From the NCBI RefSeq assembly GCF_009362815.1, contig NZ_WHNX01000009.1, forward strand, positions 1 to 64,000: DNA of 64,000 nt, written 5' to 3'. The position numbers were made by a program, and so were the translations under genes. The stretch's first letter is position 1. Each line of letters starts with the position of its first letter. This DNA comes from Alkalibaculum sporogenes. Its GTDB lineage: Bacteria; Bacillota; Clostridia; Eubacteriales; Alkalibacteraceae. Below the pieces are notes generated by a model. It was not told the DNA's origin, did no database searches, and was given only the letters and a program-made list of their open reading frames with translations. This document shows, piece after piece, positions 41,891 through 49,303 of this stretch.

Positions 41891-42757
41891 ATGACTAAAA
41901 AAATTAGTGAAAAGACGCTTAAAAAATCATTTTGGAATTGGTTCTTGTGGCATGGTTGCTCCCAACAAGCAGAAAGCATGTTGGGAATGGCGTTTGCTCA
42001 ATCGATGGCTCCTGTTATTGATGAATTATATGATAACAAAGAAGAAAAGGCTGAGGCATTAAAAAGGCATATCACACTTTTTAATACTGAACCACAAGTG
42101 GGATCCATCTGTAATGGTGTGGTTTGTGGTCTTGAGGAAGCTAATGCCAATAAAGCATGCACTCCGGAACTGATTAGCAGTGTAAAGGTTGCACTTATAG
42201 GACCTACATCAGCTATAGGTGATTCATTATGGGTTGCAACATTTATTCCTATCTTACTCACAATTTGTCTTTCTATTTCACAAGCATCACCTGTTACTTC
42301 TTGGTTGGGACCAGTTCTATATATGATTGTTTATCCATTAGGAACTGGAATTTTAAGCTGGAATCTGTTTAAACTAGGTTACAAGTCGGGTATAGAAGGG
42401 ATGCAAGGATTTATGTCAACTGGTAAACTAAATACATTAACAGATACCATGACAGTATTAGGCCTAATCGTTGTTGGAGCATTAACTGCATCTTTTGTAA
42501 CTGCCTCTGTACCTTTTAGAATTGTTAGAGATGTATTCGATGCAACCCAGGGCATTATATTAGAAAATCAAGTTATTTTTGAAGCGGATATAATGCTTGA
42601 TTCGATTTTCCCTAAGATTTTGCCTTTATTTTTAACTTTAGGCGTTTACTATTTATATTCAAAGAGAAAATGGTCACCTCTTAAGTTAATGGGTTTGATT
42701 CTTATTATTGCAGGTGTTTTTACATTCGTTGGCTATGTAACAGGTTTTTATGTATAA
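41891..42757 (+). CDS. Mannose-family PTS EIID
   Basis: This is a 288-residue membrane subunit. FFNTEP-type IID motifs are present (HITLFNTEPQVGSICNGVV), as is GPTSAIGDSLWVATFIPILL. The ATG at 41891 directly behind the EIIC stop is the real start; the open frame reaches further upstream inside EIIC without an RBS. A stem-loop at 42800 separates it from EIIA. Confidence 0.92.
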   Translation: MTKKISEKTLKKSFWNWFLWHGCSQQAESMLGMAFAQSMAPVIDELYDNKEEKAEALKRHITLFNTEPQVGSICNGVVCGLEEANANKACTPELISSVKVALIGPTSAIGDSLWVATFIPILLTICLSISQASPVTSWLGPVLYMIVYPLGTGILSWNLFKLGYKSGIEGMQGFMSTGKLNTLTDTMTVLGLIVVGALTASFVTASVPFRIVRDVFDATQGIILENQVIFEADIMLDSIFPKILPLFLTLGVYYLYSKRKWSPLKLMGLILIIAGVFTFVGYVTGFYV

Positions 42758-42799
42758 ACTATTTTAAAGTTTGAATTTAAAAATAGAATGATATTGTAT

Positions 42800-42832
42800 A
42801 AGAGACCTTGATACATTGTATTAAGGCCTCTT
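42800..42832 (+). promoter_or_regulatory. Stem-loop between EIID and EIIA genes
   Basis: AAGAGACCTTGATAC (42800-42814) pairs with GTATTAAGGCCTCTT (42818-42832) with two mismatches around a 3-base loop. No T-run follows, so it is more likely an mRNA-processing or stability element than a full terminator. Confidence 0.55.
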
Positions 42833-42879
42833 CCCATAGATAGAATTTATGCGGTAACTAAGCTCAAATGGAGGTTAAT

Positions 42880-43272
42880 ATGAAAAGAATTTTAGTAATG
42901 GGACATGGTGGGTATGCTGAAGGTATAAGAAAAAATATAGAGATGATTGCCGGAAAATCAGAGCATATGTATTATATGGATTTGACGAAAGAAGATGATT
43001 TGGCTACTTTTGAAAGAAAGGTCAATTGTTTACTGGAAGATTTTCCAGGTGATGAAATATTATTTGCTTGTGATTTATTGGGAGCGTCACCATTTAGAGT
43101 AGCTGCAATGCTATGTGCAGATCATCCTGATAAGTATTATGCGGTAACAGGTTTGAATACTATGGCTTTTTTAGAGTTAAGTATGAATATGGATAATAAT
43201 TTGTCTATAGCTCAGTTGGCTAATCGCTCCATTGATACAGCAAAGGCTGCTTTGGCAAGGTTTCCTGAATAA
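42880..43272 (+). CDS. Mannose-family PTS EIIA
   Basis: This 130-residue phosphocarrier has the active His9 in RILVMGHGGYAEG, and CDLLGASPFRVAAML is the second conserved patch of IIA-Man proteins. It takes phosphate from HPr and hands it to EIIB at 40563. The ATG at 42880 follows GGAGGT; an ATG at 42868 has no RBS. Confidence 0.92.
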   Translation: MKRILVMGHGGYAEGIRKNIEMIAGKSEHMYYMDLTKEDDLATFERKVNCLLEDFPGDEILFACDLLGASPFRVAAMLCADHPDKYYAVTGLNTMAFLELSMNMDNNLSIAQLANRSIDTAKAALARFPE

Positions 43273-43294
43273 AACCATAAGGAGTGTAAAAACA

Positions 43295-44440
43295 TTGAAT
43301 GCTATTATTAATGGGAAGATAATAATTGGAAATACATTGGTGAACGATAGGGTATTGATATTTAAAGATAAAATTATTGATATTATACCCAAAAATGAGA
43401 TTAGTAAATACGCGATTCAATATTTTTATGATGCGCAAGGACACTATGTATCTCCTGGTTTTATAGATATTCACACCCATGGAGCCATGGGGCATGATTT
43501 TATGGACGGCGAAGGTGAAGGGATAAAAGTAATAGCTAAAAGCTTTGCCACTCACGGTGTCACTGGATTCCTACCAACAACTATGACAATGGATATAGGG
43601 ACAATTGAAAAATCATTATATAATATTCAAAAATCATTAGTGTCTGGGGGCTCGAAAATTTTAGGCTGTCACCTAGAAGGTCCCTTTATCAGCCCTTTGA
43701 ATGCCGGAGCACAGAATACGAGTTTTATACAAAAACCTGATTTCCAGCTTCTTGAGAACTTTAAGGAGCTTATTAAATTGGTAACAATTGCGCCCGAATT
43801 GGCAGATGCAGAGGATTTTATAAGAAAATGTATAAATTACGACATAGTAGTAGCCATCGGTCACAGTTGTGGAACCTATGAGGATGCAATCAATGCAATC
43901 AGGATAGGTGCCAGAAGTATCTCTCATACCTTTAATGCGATGACGCCTTTGAATCATAGGAAACCCGGTATCGTCGGAGCTGCCATGGATCGGGATGAAG
44001 TGTTCTGTGAATTGATTGCAGATAATATTCATGTACATCCCGCGATACAGAGGATATTGCTGCAAATAAAAGGAATAGAAAAGGTGATTCTGGTAACTGA
44101 TTCTATGAGGGCTTGCGGTATGGAAAACGGAGTTTATGACCTAGGAGGTCAAAAAGTCGTTGTAGAAAAAAATAGTGCCAGATTGGAGAACGGAACACTG
44201 GCAGGCAGTATTCTAAGCATAAATAATGCACTTAAAAATTTTAAAACAAATACAGGAATATCGATTGTAGAAGCTGTGAAAACTGTAACTGAAAATCCTG
44301 CAAAACTATTAAAAATGGGGGATACCATAGGGAGCATCAGGATAGGCAATAATTCTGATTTTGTCATTCATGATGAAGAGTTTTCCATATTATTTACTTT
44401 TATAAATGGAAAATTGGTATACAGATCAGGGAATTTATAG
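43295..44440 (+). CDS. nagA: N-acetylglucosamine-6-phosphate deacetylase
   Basis: This 381-residue amidohydrolase converts GlcNAc 6-phosphate to glucosamine 6-phosphate and acetate. The motifs are complete: GFIDIHTHGAMGHDFMDG, metal Glu in GCHLEGPFISPLNAGA, VAIGHSCGTYEDA, SHTFNAMTPLNHR, and catalytic Asp in LVTDSMRACGM. The start is TTG 43295, ten bases behind AAGGAG; the frame extends into EIIA but has no RBS there. It is followed by nagB. Confidence 0.93.
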   Translation: MNAIINGKIIIGNTLVNDRVLIFKDKIIDIIPKNEISKYAIQYFYDAQGHYVSPGFIDIHTHGAMGHDFMDGEGEGIKVIAKSFATHGVTGFLPTTMTMDIGTIEKSLYNIQKSLVSGGSKILGCHLEGPFISPLNAGAQNTSFIQKPDFQLLENFKELIKLVTIAPELADAEDFIRKCINYDIVVAIGHSCGTYEDAINAIRIGARSISHTFNAMTPLNHRKPGIVGAAMDRDEVFCELIADNIHVHPAIQRILLQIKGIEKVILVTDSMRACGMENGVYDLGGQKVVVEKNSARLENGTLAGSILSINNALKNFKTNTGISIVEAVKTVTENPAKLLKMGDTIGSIRIGNNSDFVIHDEEFSILFTFINGKLVYRSGNL

Positions 44441-44498
44441 TAATGATTGATTTGAAAAATAGCTGAACATAGTATGAAGAGAGAATGAGGGAACTTTA

Positions 44499-45233
44499 AT
44501 GAGGATTATTATAGCGAAAGATTATAATGATATGAGTAAAAAAGCAGCAAATATGGTAGCAGCTCAAATTCTTTTGAAACCAAACAGCGTGCTTGGACTT
44601 GCAACAGGGAGCACTCCTGTGATGACCTATAAGTACCTGATTAAATTATTTCAAGATGAAACCATAAGCTTTTGTCATGTTGTCACCGTAAATCTTGATG
44701 AATATATCGGTTTAAGCAAGGAACATCCTAACAGCTACCATTTCTTTATGCAGGATATATTTTTTAATCATGTTGATATAAAGCTTGAGAATATATATAT
44801 ACCTGATGGTATGGCTATGGATTTGGAAACAGAATGTATAGAATATGAAAACAAGATACAAAAGAACAAGGGAATTGATTTGCAGATATTGGGGATTGGT
44901 AGCAATGGTCATATCGGATTTAATGAACCGGATTTAAAGTTTGAAGGGATCACCCATTGTATTAATTTGGATGATGAGACCATAAAAGCGAATGCTAGAT
45001 TTTTTGAAAAAGAAGAAGAAGTTCCGAGAAGAGCCATAACAATGGGGGTGAAAACAATTATGAATGCAAGGAAAATCATTCTATTAGCAAATGGTTCAGA
45101 AAAAGCAAAAACTGTTTTTAACGCTATTCACGGCAAGATAGATCCTGCCTTACCTGCTTCGATTTTGCAATTACATCCTGATGTAACTTTTATTTTGGAC
45201 AGGGAAGCAGCCTACTACATCAACAATCAATAA
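44499..45233 (+). CDS. nagB: Glucosamine-6-phosphate deaminase
   Basis: This 244-residue enzyme converts glucosamine 6-phosphate to fructose 6-phosphate and ammonia. GLATGSTPVMTYKYL binds phosphate, VTVNLDEYIGLS contains the catalytic Asp, and GIGSNGHIGFNEPDLKF carries the active-site Asn, His and Glu. It is the last enzyme of the amino-sugar operon and links it to glycolysis. Confidence 0.94.
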   Translation: MRIIIAKDYNDMSKKAANMVAAQILLKPNSVLGLATGSTPVMTYKYLIKLFQDETISFCHVVTVNLDEYIGLSKEHPNSYHFFMQDIFFNHVDIKLENIYIPDGMAMDLETECIEYENKIQKNKGIDLQILGIGSNGHIGFNEPDLKFEGITHCINLDDETIKANARFFEKEEEVPRRAITMGVKTIMNARKIILLANGSEKAKTVFNAIHGKIDPALPASILQLHPDVTFILDREAAYYINNQ

Positions 45234-45313
45234 ATGTAGGGGGAAAGATGTTACTCTCTAAAAGACTGTAAACAATTCTTATAGAATATGATAAAATACT
45301 AGTTATGCAAGGG

Positions 45314-45326
45314 TGTTAATATATTA
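45314..45326. promoter_or_regulatory. Operator-like TGTTAATATATTAA upstream of the NagR-like gene
   Basis: The segment TGTTAATATATTAA includes the palindrome TTAATATATTAA and shares TGTTAATATA with the palindrome at 37913-37932. It lies just before the RBS of the gene at 45343, a position suited to autorepression. Confidence 0.5.
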
Positions 45327-45342
45327 AGGAAAGGTAATGATT

Positions 45343-46056
45343 ATGGAATATAAAGTTGCAAAGTATATTTTAATTAAAGAGGACATTATAGGGGATATTA
45401 AATCAGGTATTTTGCAGCCAGGTGATAAAGTGGATAGCGAATCTACCCTGAAAAAAAAGTACAATGTATCTACTATTACTGTTAGAAAAGCCTTCAATGA
45501 TTTAATAAACGAAGGCTATTTAATCGGCGTGCAGGGTATGGGTACATTTGTTAGAAAGAAGCAAATGATCCGTGGTTTAACTTCCATCAGTTTTAGTGAC
45601 GAGTTACTGCAGCAAGGATACCAAATCGATATGCTCGTAGATAAAATTGAAGAAGTGTTTCATCCAAGCATTGCAGATATATTGGAAATACCCCATGATC
45701 AGTCAATCATATGTGTTAGTAGGGTAAGGCTTGCCAATGATGAGCCTATTGCTTATCAGAGTTCCTATGTAGATAGTCGAATTCTTAGTATTGAACAAGC
45801 GAATAGAATTCATGAAAATGCGTCTTTTTATAAAACTCTAAAGGAATTTAAAATCTTCCCCACCTGGGTAAATGAGAATTATTCTGTAAAACAAGTTAAC
45901 GATAGCAGGATTGCCAAATTGATGAACATAAAAAAGAACCATGATACATTTTTTGTAAAAAGAATAGCATTTGATGAGCTAGATAAAGTCATTGAATACG
46001 CAGAAACCCATTTTAATAAAGACTGGTATTCTGTGACAGTGAATATTAAGATTTAG
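45343..46056 (+). CDS. GntR-family regulator with UTRA domain, NagR/YvoA type
   Basis: This 237-residue repressor has an N-terminal winged helix (about 8-75; DKVDSESTLKKKYNVSTITV and GVQGMGTFVR) and a UTRA effector domain (about 90-235). NagR/YvoA proteins bind glucosamine 6-phosphate or GlcNAc 6-phosphate and derepress nag genes, which fits the position behind nagB. ATG 45343 is 8 bases from AAGGAAAGG; ATG 45337 is too close to it. Shared half-sites at 37913 and 45314 suggest its targets. Confidence 0.88.
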   Translation: MEYKVAKYILIKEDIIGDIKSGILQPGDKVDSESTLKKKYNVSTITVRKAFNDLINEGYLIGVQGMGTFVRKKQMIRGLTSISFSDELLQQGYQIDMLVDKIEEVFHPSIADILEIPHDQSIICVSRVRLANDEPIAYQSSYVDSRILSIEQANRIHENASFYKTLKEFKIFPTWVNENYSVKQVNDSRIAKLMNIKKNHDTFFVKRIAFDELDKVIEYAETHFNKDWYSVTVNIKI

Positions 46057-46142
46057 TTTATAGTTACATTCATGGTTCAACCTTCTTTAGATGGATTATA
46101 TTCATATGTGATTATGGACAATCATATTATAGGAGAATAAGT

Positions 46143-46202
46143 ATGATTACAATTGAAAGTATGATGGCTATTCATAAAGACACTTTACAAGAAGAAATTT
46201 GA
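46143..46202 (+). pseudogene. Truncated gene start (19 codons)
   Basis: ATG 46143, with a good AGGAGAA site, opens a frame of only 19 residues (MITIESMMAIHKDTLQEEI) before TGA. It looks like the beginning of a longer protein cut off by a stop or deletion. The sequence behind it (to 46310) has no continuing frame. Confidence 0.35.
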
Positions 46203-46315
46203 ACTTAGGCATCAGGGTAGTTAGAATTCTTGACCTATACAGTATTATTTTTGGATTCGTAAATGTTATTTTTCTAAATTCATATGTTCTAAAGTAGTAG
46301 AGGATTAACTAAAAC

Positions 46316-46513
46316 TTAATGCAAAAAAAAAATAAAAGACCCGCGATTATTATCCATTTCCTTTCGCCAGTCTCTTTTTGATCGTTTTTTATCATAGTCC
46401 TTTTTAGATTTGTGCACGTGAGATTTTGCCATGGTATTATGTCTTCCTAATTTGTCAGAAGAATTTACGATGGCTTCTTTTGCATTGAGCGTAAAGGTTA
46501 TTTTTTTCTTCAA
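46316..46513 (-). CDS. Small, highly basic protein of unknown function
   Basis: A TTG at 46513, six bases behind GAGGAG, starts a 65-residue protein rich in Lys and Arg (KSHVHKSKKDYDKKRSKRDW), without membrane segment. A longer reading from GTG 46522 lacks RBS spacing. Size and charge are those of small nucleic-acid-binding or ribosome-associated proteins. The family is not recognised, and it sits alone in a decayed region, so expression is uncertain. Confidence 0.45.
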   Translation of the reverse strand: MKKKITFTLNAKEAIVNSSDKLGRHNTMAKSHVHKSKKDYDKKRSKRDWRKEMDNNRGSFIFFLH

Positions 46514-46588
46514 GCTAATCACTCCTCGTATGAATTAATCTGAGTATACCATATGTTTTAATTTTAATGCAAGGATATAGTAATACAG

Positions 46589-46880
46589 GTGTCTCATCGG
46601 AGACGCTTAGTCCAAATTTGCGTAGTCGTGATTCCATTCGTGTTAGGGGTTCTGACAGCGATACCGTTTATTTTGTTTGTAACGAAAACTAAGAAGTTTG
46701 GTATGGTCACGCTTAAGGGCACTCTTTTAGGTATGATCTGCTTCCTGATGGGGCAAAGCTGGAAAAAGACAATTATTAGTTTCTGCATATTTACCTAGTG
46801 GAATTGTGGGTGCTTTAATTGGAGCCTATATTGGACGATCAACAATGGAAAAGCACTTTCAGCGTGCAGGAATAGTGTAA
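46589..46880 (+). pseudogene. Remnant of an MptD-type ECF transporter S component
   Basis: One frame gives a hydrophobic piece with TAIPFILFVTKTKKFGMVTL followed by an early stop at 46798. In another frame the region up to 46880 reads LPSGIVGALIGAYIGRSTME and KHFQRAGIV, the typical C-terminus of Trep_Strep/MptD-type vitamin S components. About a hundred residues between the two pieces are missing and the frames do not match, so the gene is dead. Confidence 0.6.
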
Positions 46881-47062
46881 TTACAGTTATTTCAGAGTGT
46901 TATCGTACAAAAATATATCCAAAAAGTATTCGGAAATGAAAGTGGTGATGGGAATATTCGAAAATATTAGAAATATTTTGTCTGAATGGAGCGTAACCGG
47001 TCTAGATGGAGCAGATGATAATACTTGATTTTGTTATAATTTATTAATATGAATATCTAAAA

Positions 47063-47084
47063 TGTGCCAAAGCACACTTTTTTT
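47063..47084 (+). terminator. Intrinsic terminator in the decayed region
   Basis: TGTGC (47063-47067), loop CAAA and GCACA (47072-47076) are followed by seven T. No intact gene lies directly upstream; it probably belonged to one of the lost genes. Confidence 0.6.
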
Positions 47085-47098
47085 AGACTGTTAAGTTA

Positions 47099-47236
47099 GA
47101 CTGTTATAACTTTGTTATTATATTTATGATGATGACATTCTATCCAGCTATTAATAAAGGGAAACCGGCAGCAATAATAGGAATTGCGCGACAGCTAGTT
47201 TTTTATGTGCCTGTAATGCTCATACTCCCCTTATAG
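47099..47236 (+). pseudogene. C-terminal remnant of a MATE-family exporter
   Basis: The frame ending at TAG 47234 reads FYPAINKGKPAAIIGIARQL followed by VFYVPVMLILPL, which matches the last helices of MATE multidrug exporters, where a similar (F/Y)-Q-A-I-G-K-G stretch is followed by a Leu/Ile-rich helix. The upstream 400 residues are absent. The piece is followed by a long hairpin that was probably the gene's terminator. Confidence 0.6.
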
Positions 47237-47280
47237 TAGACAGTTAAAATAACATAACTGTTTATTATAAGGGGAGTTTT
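47225..47280 (+). terminator. Long hairpin behind the MATE remnant
   Basis: CTCCCCTTATAGTAGACAGTT (47225-47245 region) pairs almost perfectly with AACTGTTTATTATAAGGGGAG (47256-47276), followed by a short T-rich tail. The 21-bp arms are longer than in other terminators here and could also be the ends of a small mobile repeat. Bases 47281-47567 hold nothing recognisable. Confidence 0.6.
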
Positions 47281-47567
47281 ATTATGGGAAGAAAAGTATT
47301 TTAAATAACCTTTTTGTCTTTCATATGTTTACTGTTCCTTATAATTAACATTATTTGGTTCTTAAATGTTATAATGTTATAATGTTATATTGATGTAATT
47401 GTAGAGAAGGTGTTTTAAGATTTAGGGGAATACATTATGAAAAGATTGCTAGTAATAAAATTATAATTCTAGTTGTAACTTATTGACGGAATTCGCTATA
47501 ACGAAGAAAATAGTAATTGATAATATTTTTTATTTCTACCTGTTTAAGCTGGGGGGCTATATTTTTG

Positions 47568-48734
47568 ATGATTTTAGATAAACCATATGTTTCAACATTC
47601 TTGCTAAAAACCGTACATGATATGGGTATACCTGTATTAAATTGTTCTAATATTAAGGAATTGATACCATTAACAGATCTGAAAACTGTAGATGAAAATG
47701 AGTTTCTAAATATAGTTAAGACGCAAGTACCGTTATTGCTGTATTGTAATTCTGAAAATTCTTTTCAATGGATAAATAAAAATCTTAAATACACCGAAAT
47801 TCCTAGGGCAATTGAGATGTTTAAGGATAAAGTGATGTTTCGTAAATTAGTTCAAGGAATTTATCCTCATTTCTTATTCAAAGAAGTTTCATTCGAAGAA
47901 CTATTAAAAATTGATACGACAAAGATTAAAAAACCATTTATTATCAAGCCAACAATTGGATTTTTTAGCATGGGAGTACACAAGATAAACGAAGATAGTA
48001 AATGGGAATCTATCATAGAGTTAATTCAAGATGAAATATATAAAGTCAAAGGATTATATCCTATGGAAGTTATGAATTCTTCAAAGTTTATTATTGAAGA
48101 GTATATTGAAGGTTTAGAATATGCTATTGATGCTTACTATGATCGCAATGGTGATCCTGTAATTCTTAACATATTAGAACATCCTTTTTCATCAAATGGG
48201 GATGTCAGCGATAGACTATACTTTACATCAAAAAAGATCATTAGAAAGTATTTAACTGCTTTTGGTGATGTATTGATGTCAATAGGAAAAGCAACTGGAA
48301 TCTCAAATTTTCCGGTACATATAGAAGTAAGAGTTGATAACATAGGAAATGTAATACCTATAGAAGTAAATCCTATGAGGTTTGCAGGGTGGTGTACAAC
48401 AGACATCGCATATTATGCCTATGGAATAAATGTATACGAGAATTATTTTTATCAGACAAGACCTGACTGGGATAAAATATTGAAAACTGATGACAATAAG
48501 CTTTATTGTATTGTTGTGGGGGATATTCCAGGAGACATTGATCTTAAAGAAATAAAAAAAATTAATTATGAATCGTATTTATCGAATTTTAGTAATGTAT
48601 TGGAGTTTAGAAAAATCGACTATAATCAATATCCTGTATTTTCCTTTTCGTTCATCAGTGTTGAATGTAATTCTAATGAAGTAGAAAAGATCTTAAAATT
48701 GGATTTAAGGCAATATATTACTTGTGAAGTCTAA
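47568..48734 (+). CDS. ATP-grasp domain protein of unknown substrate
   Basis: This 388-residue protein has the ATP-grasp layout: KPFIIKPTIGFFSMGVHKI (ATP-binding lysine and loop, about 125-145), FIIEEYIEGLEYAIDAYYD, then VHIEVRVDNIGNVIPIEVNP with the metal-binding Glu and Asn, followed by MRFAGWCTTD. Such enzymes ligate a carboxylate to an amine or thiol with ATP. No peptide, siderophore or cell-wall gene is next to it, so the product cannot be guessed. ATG 47568 is preferred, 11 bases behind GGGGGG; an upstream start would add a hydrophobic stretch without RBS. Confidence 0.75.
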   Translation: MILDKPYVSTFLLKTVHDMGIPVLNCSNIKELIPLTDLKTVDENEFLNIVKTQVPLLLYCNSENSFQWINKNLKYTEIPRAIEMFKDKVMFRKLVQGIYPHFLFKEVSFEELLKIDTTKIKKPFIIKPTIGFFSMGVHKINEDSKWESIIELIQDEIYKVKGLYPMEVMNSSKFIIEEYIEGLEYAIDAYYDRNGDPVILNILEHPFSSNGDVSDRLYFTSKKIIRKYLTAFGDVLMSIGKATGISNFPVHIEVRVDNIGNVIPIEVNPMRFAGWCTTDIAYYAYGINVYENYFYQTRPDWDKILKTDDNKLYCIVVGDIPGDIDLKEIKKINYESYLSNFSNVLEFRKIDYNQYPVFSFSFISVECNSNEVEKILKLDLRQYITCEV

Positions 48735-48740
48735 GAATTT

Positions 48741-49091
48741 TAGATCAAGGGAAAATTAAGAGGTGCATATATAATCATTAGTGAGCCAGACGAAGCTAGA
48801 AGAAAGTTAGCGTTAGAACTAGGCGCAGATATAGCAATAAATCCTTTGAAAGAGGACACGGTACAAATAATAAAAGACTTAACTCAAGGAAGAGGAGCAG
48901 GCGTAGTGTTTAATACTACACCTATTGGAGCAGTTGCACAACAAGCTTTAGAAATGGTTGGATATTTGGGTAGGCTAGTATACTATAGTTCAATGCACCC
49001 AGATAATTCAGTTGAAATTAGCCCAAATTGGTTACATAAATCTCAAGCTATTATTACAGGAGCTGTAAGCCCAAGCGTTAATTCTTTCCAT
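48741..49091 (+). pseudogene. Deleted partial copy of the zinc alcohol dehydrogenase at 62795
   Basis: Bases 48741-48756 equal 63282-63297, and 48757-49091 match 63369-63703 with only a handful of substitutions (for example at 48771, where A replaces G). The 71 bases between are missing here, joined at a shared AAAT, so the frame is broken. The piece lacks the N-terminal half and the C-terminus. A 140-residue frame through it is only this fragment. Bases 49092-49263 behind it show no gene. Confidence 0.9.
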
Positions 49092-49263
49092 TCGTGTTGG
49101 CGAGAGCGTGTTGGCGTTTGTTTTAAAAATACGCTTACTCTCACACTTAACATGTGTATAAGCATTAGAGCATTCTATTTCTTTTACTCTTATATTTTTT
49201 CATGTGATCGCCGTGATCCTTTTAGGCAAGTGGAAAAAATTGCAATATTAAGTTCTATGTGTC

Positions 49264-49302
49264 GTTAAAACAACCTCATCTTTGCGATAAGGCTGTTTTA
49301 AC
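49264..49302 (-). terminator. Terminator of the beta-helix lipoprotein gene
   Basis: GTTAAAACAACCT (49264-49276) pairs with AGGCTGTTTTAAC (49290-49302) with one mismatch, directly behind the stop of the minus-strand gene. Confidence 0.7.
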
Positions 49303-49303
49303 A

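Noticed and set aside
46881-47035. A short frame MGIFENIRNILSEWSVTG as a further gene remnant
   Set aside because: About 30 residues without recognisable similarity; could be chance.
49092-49263. Short direct repeats CGTGTTGGCG near 49094 as a mobile element end
   Set aside because: Two adjacent 10-base copies only, no inverted ends and no transposase.
48846-49268. 140-residue dehydrogenase-like protein as a real gene
   Set aside because: It is the middle part of the gene at 62795 with a 71-bp frame-breaking deletion and an unrelated tail; no RBS.
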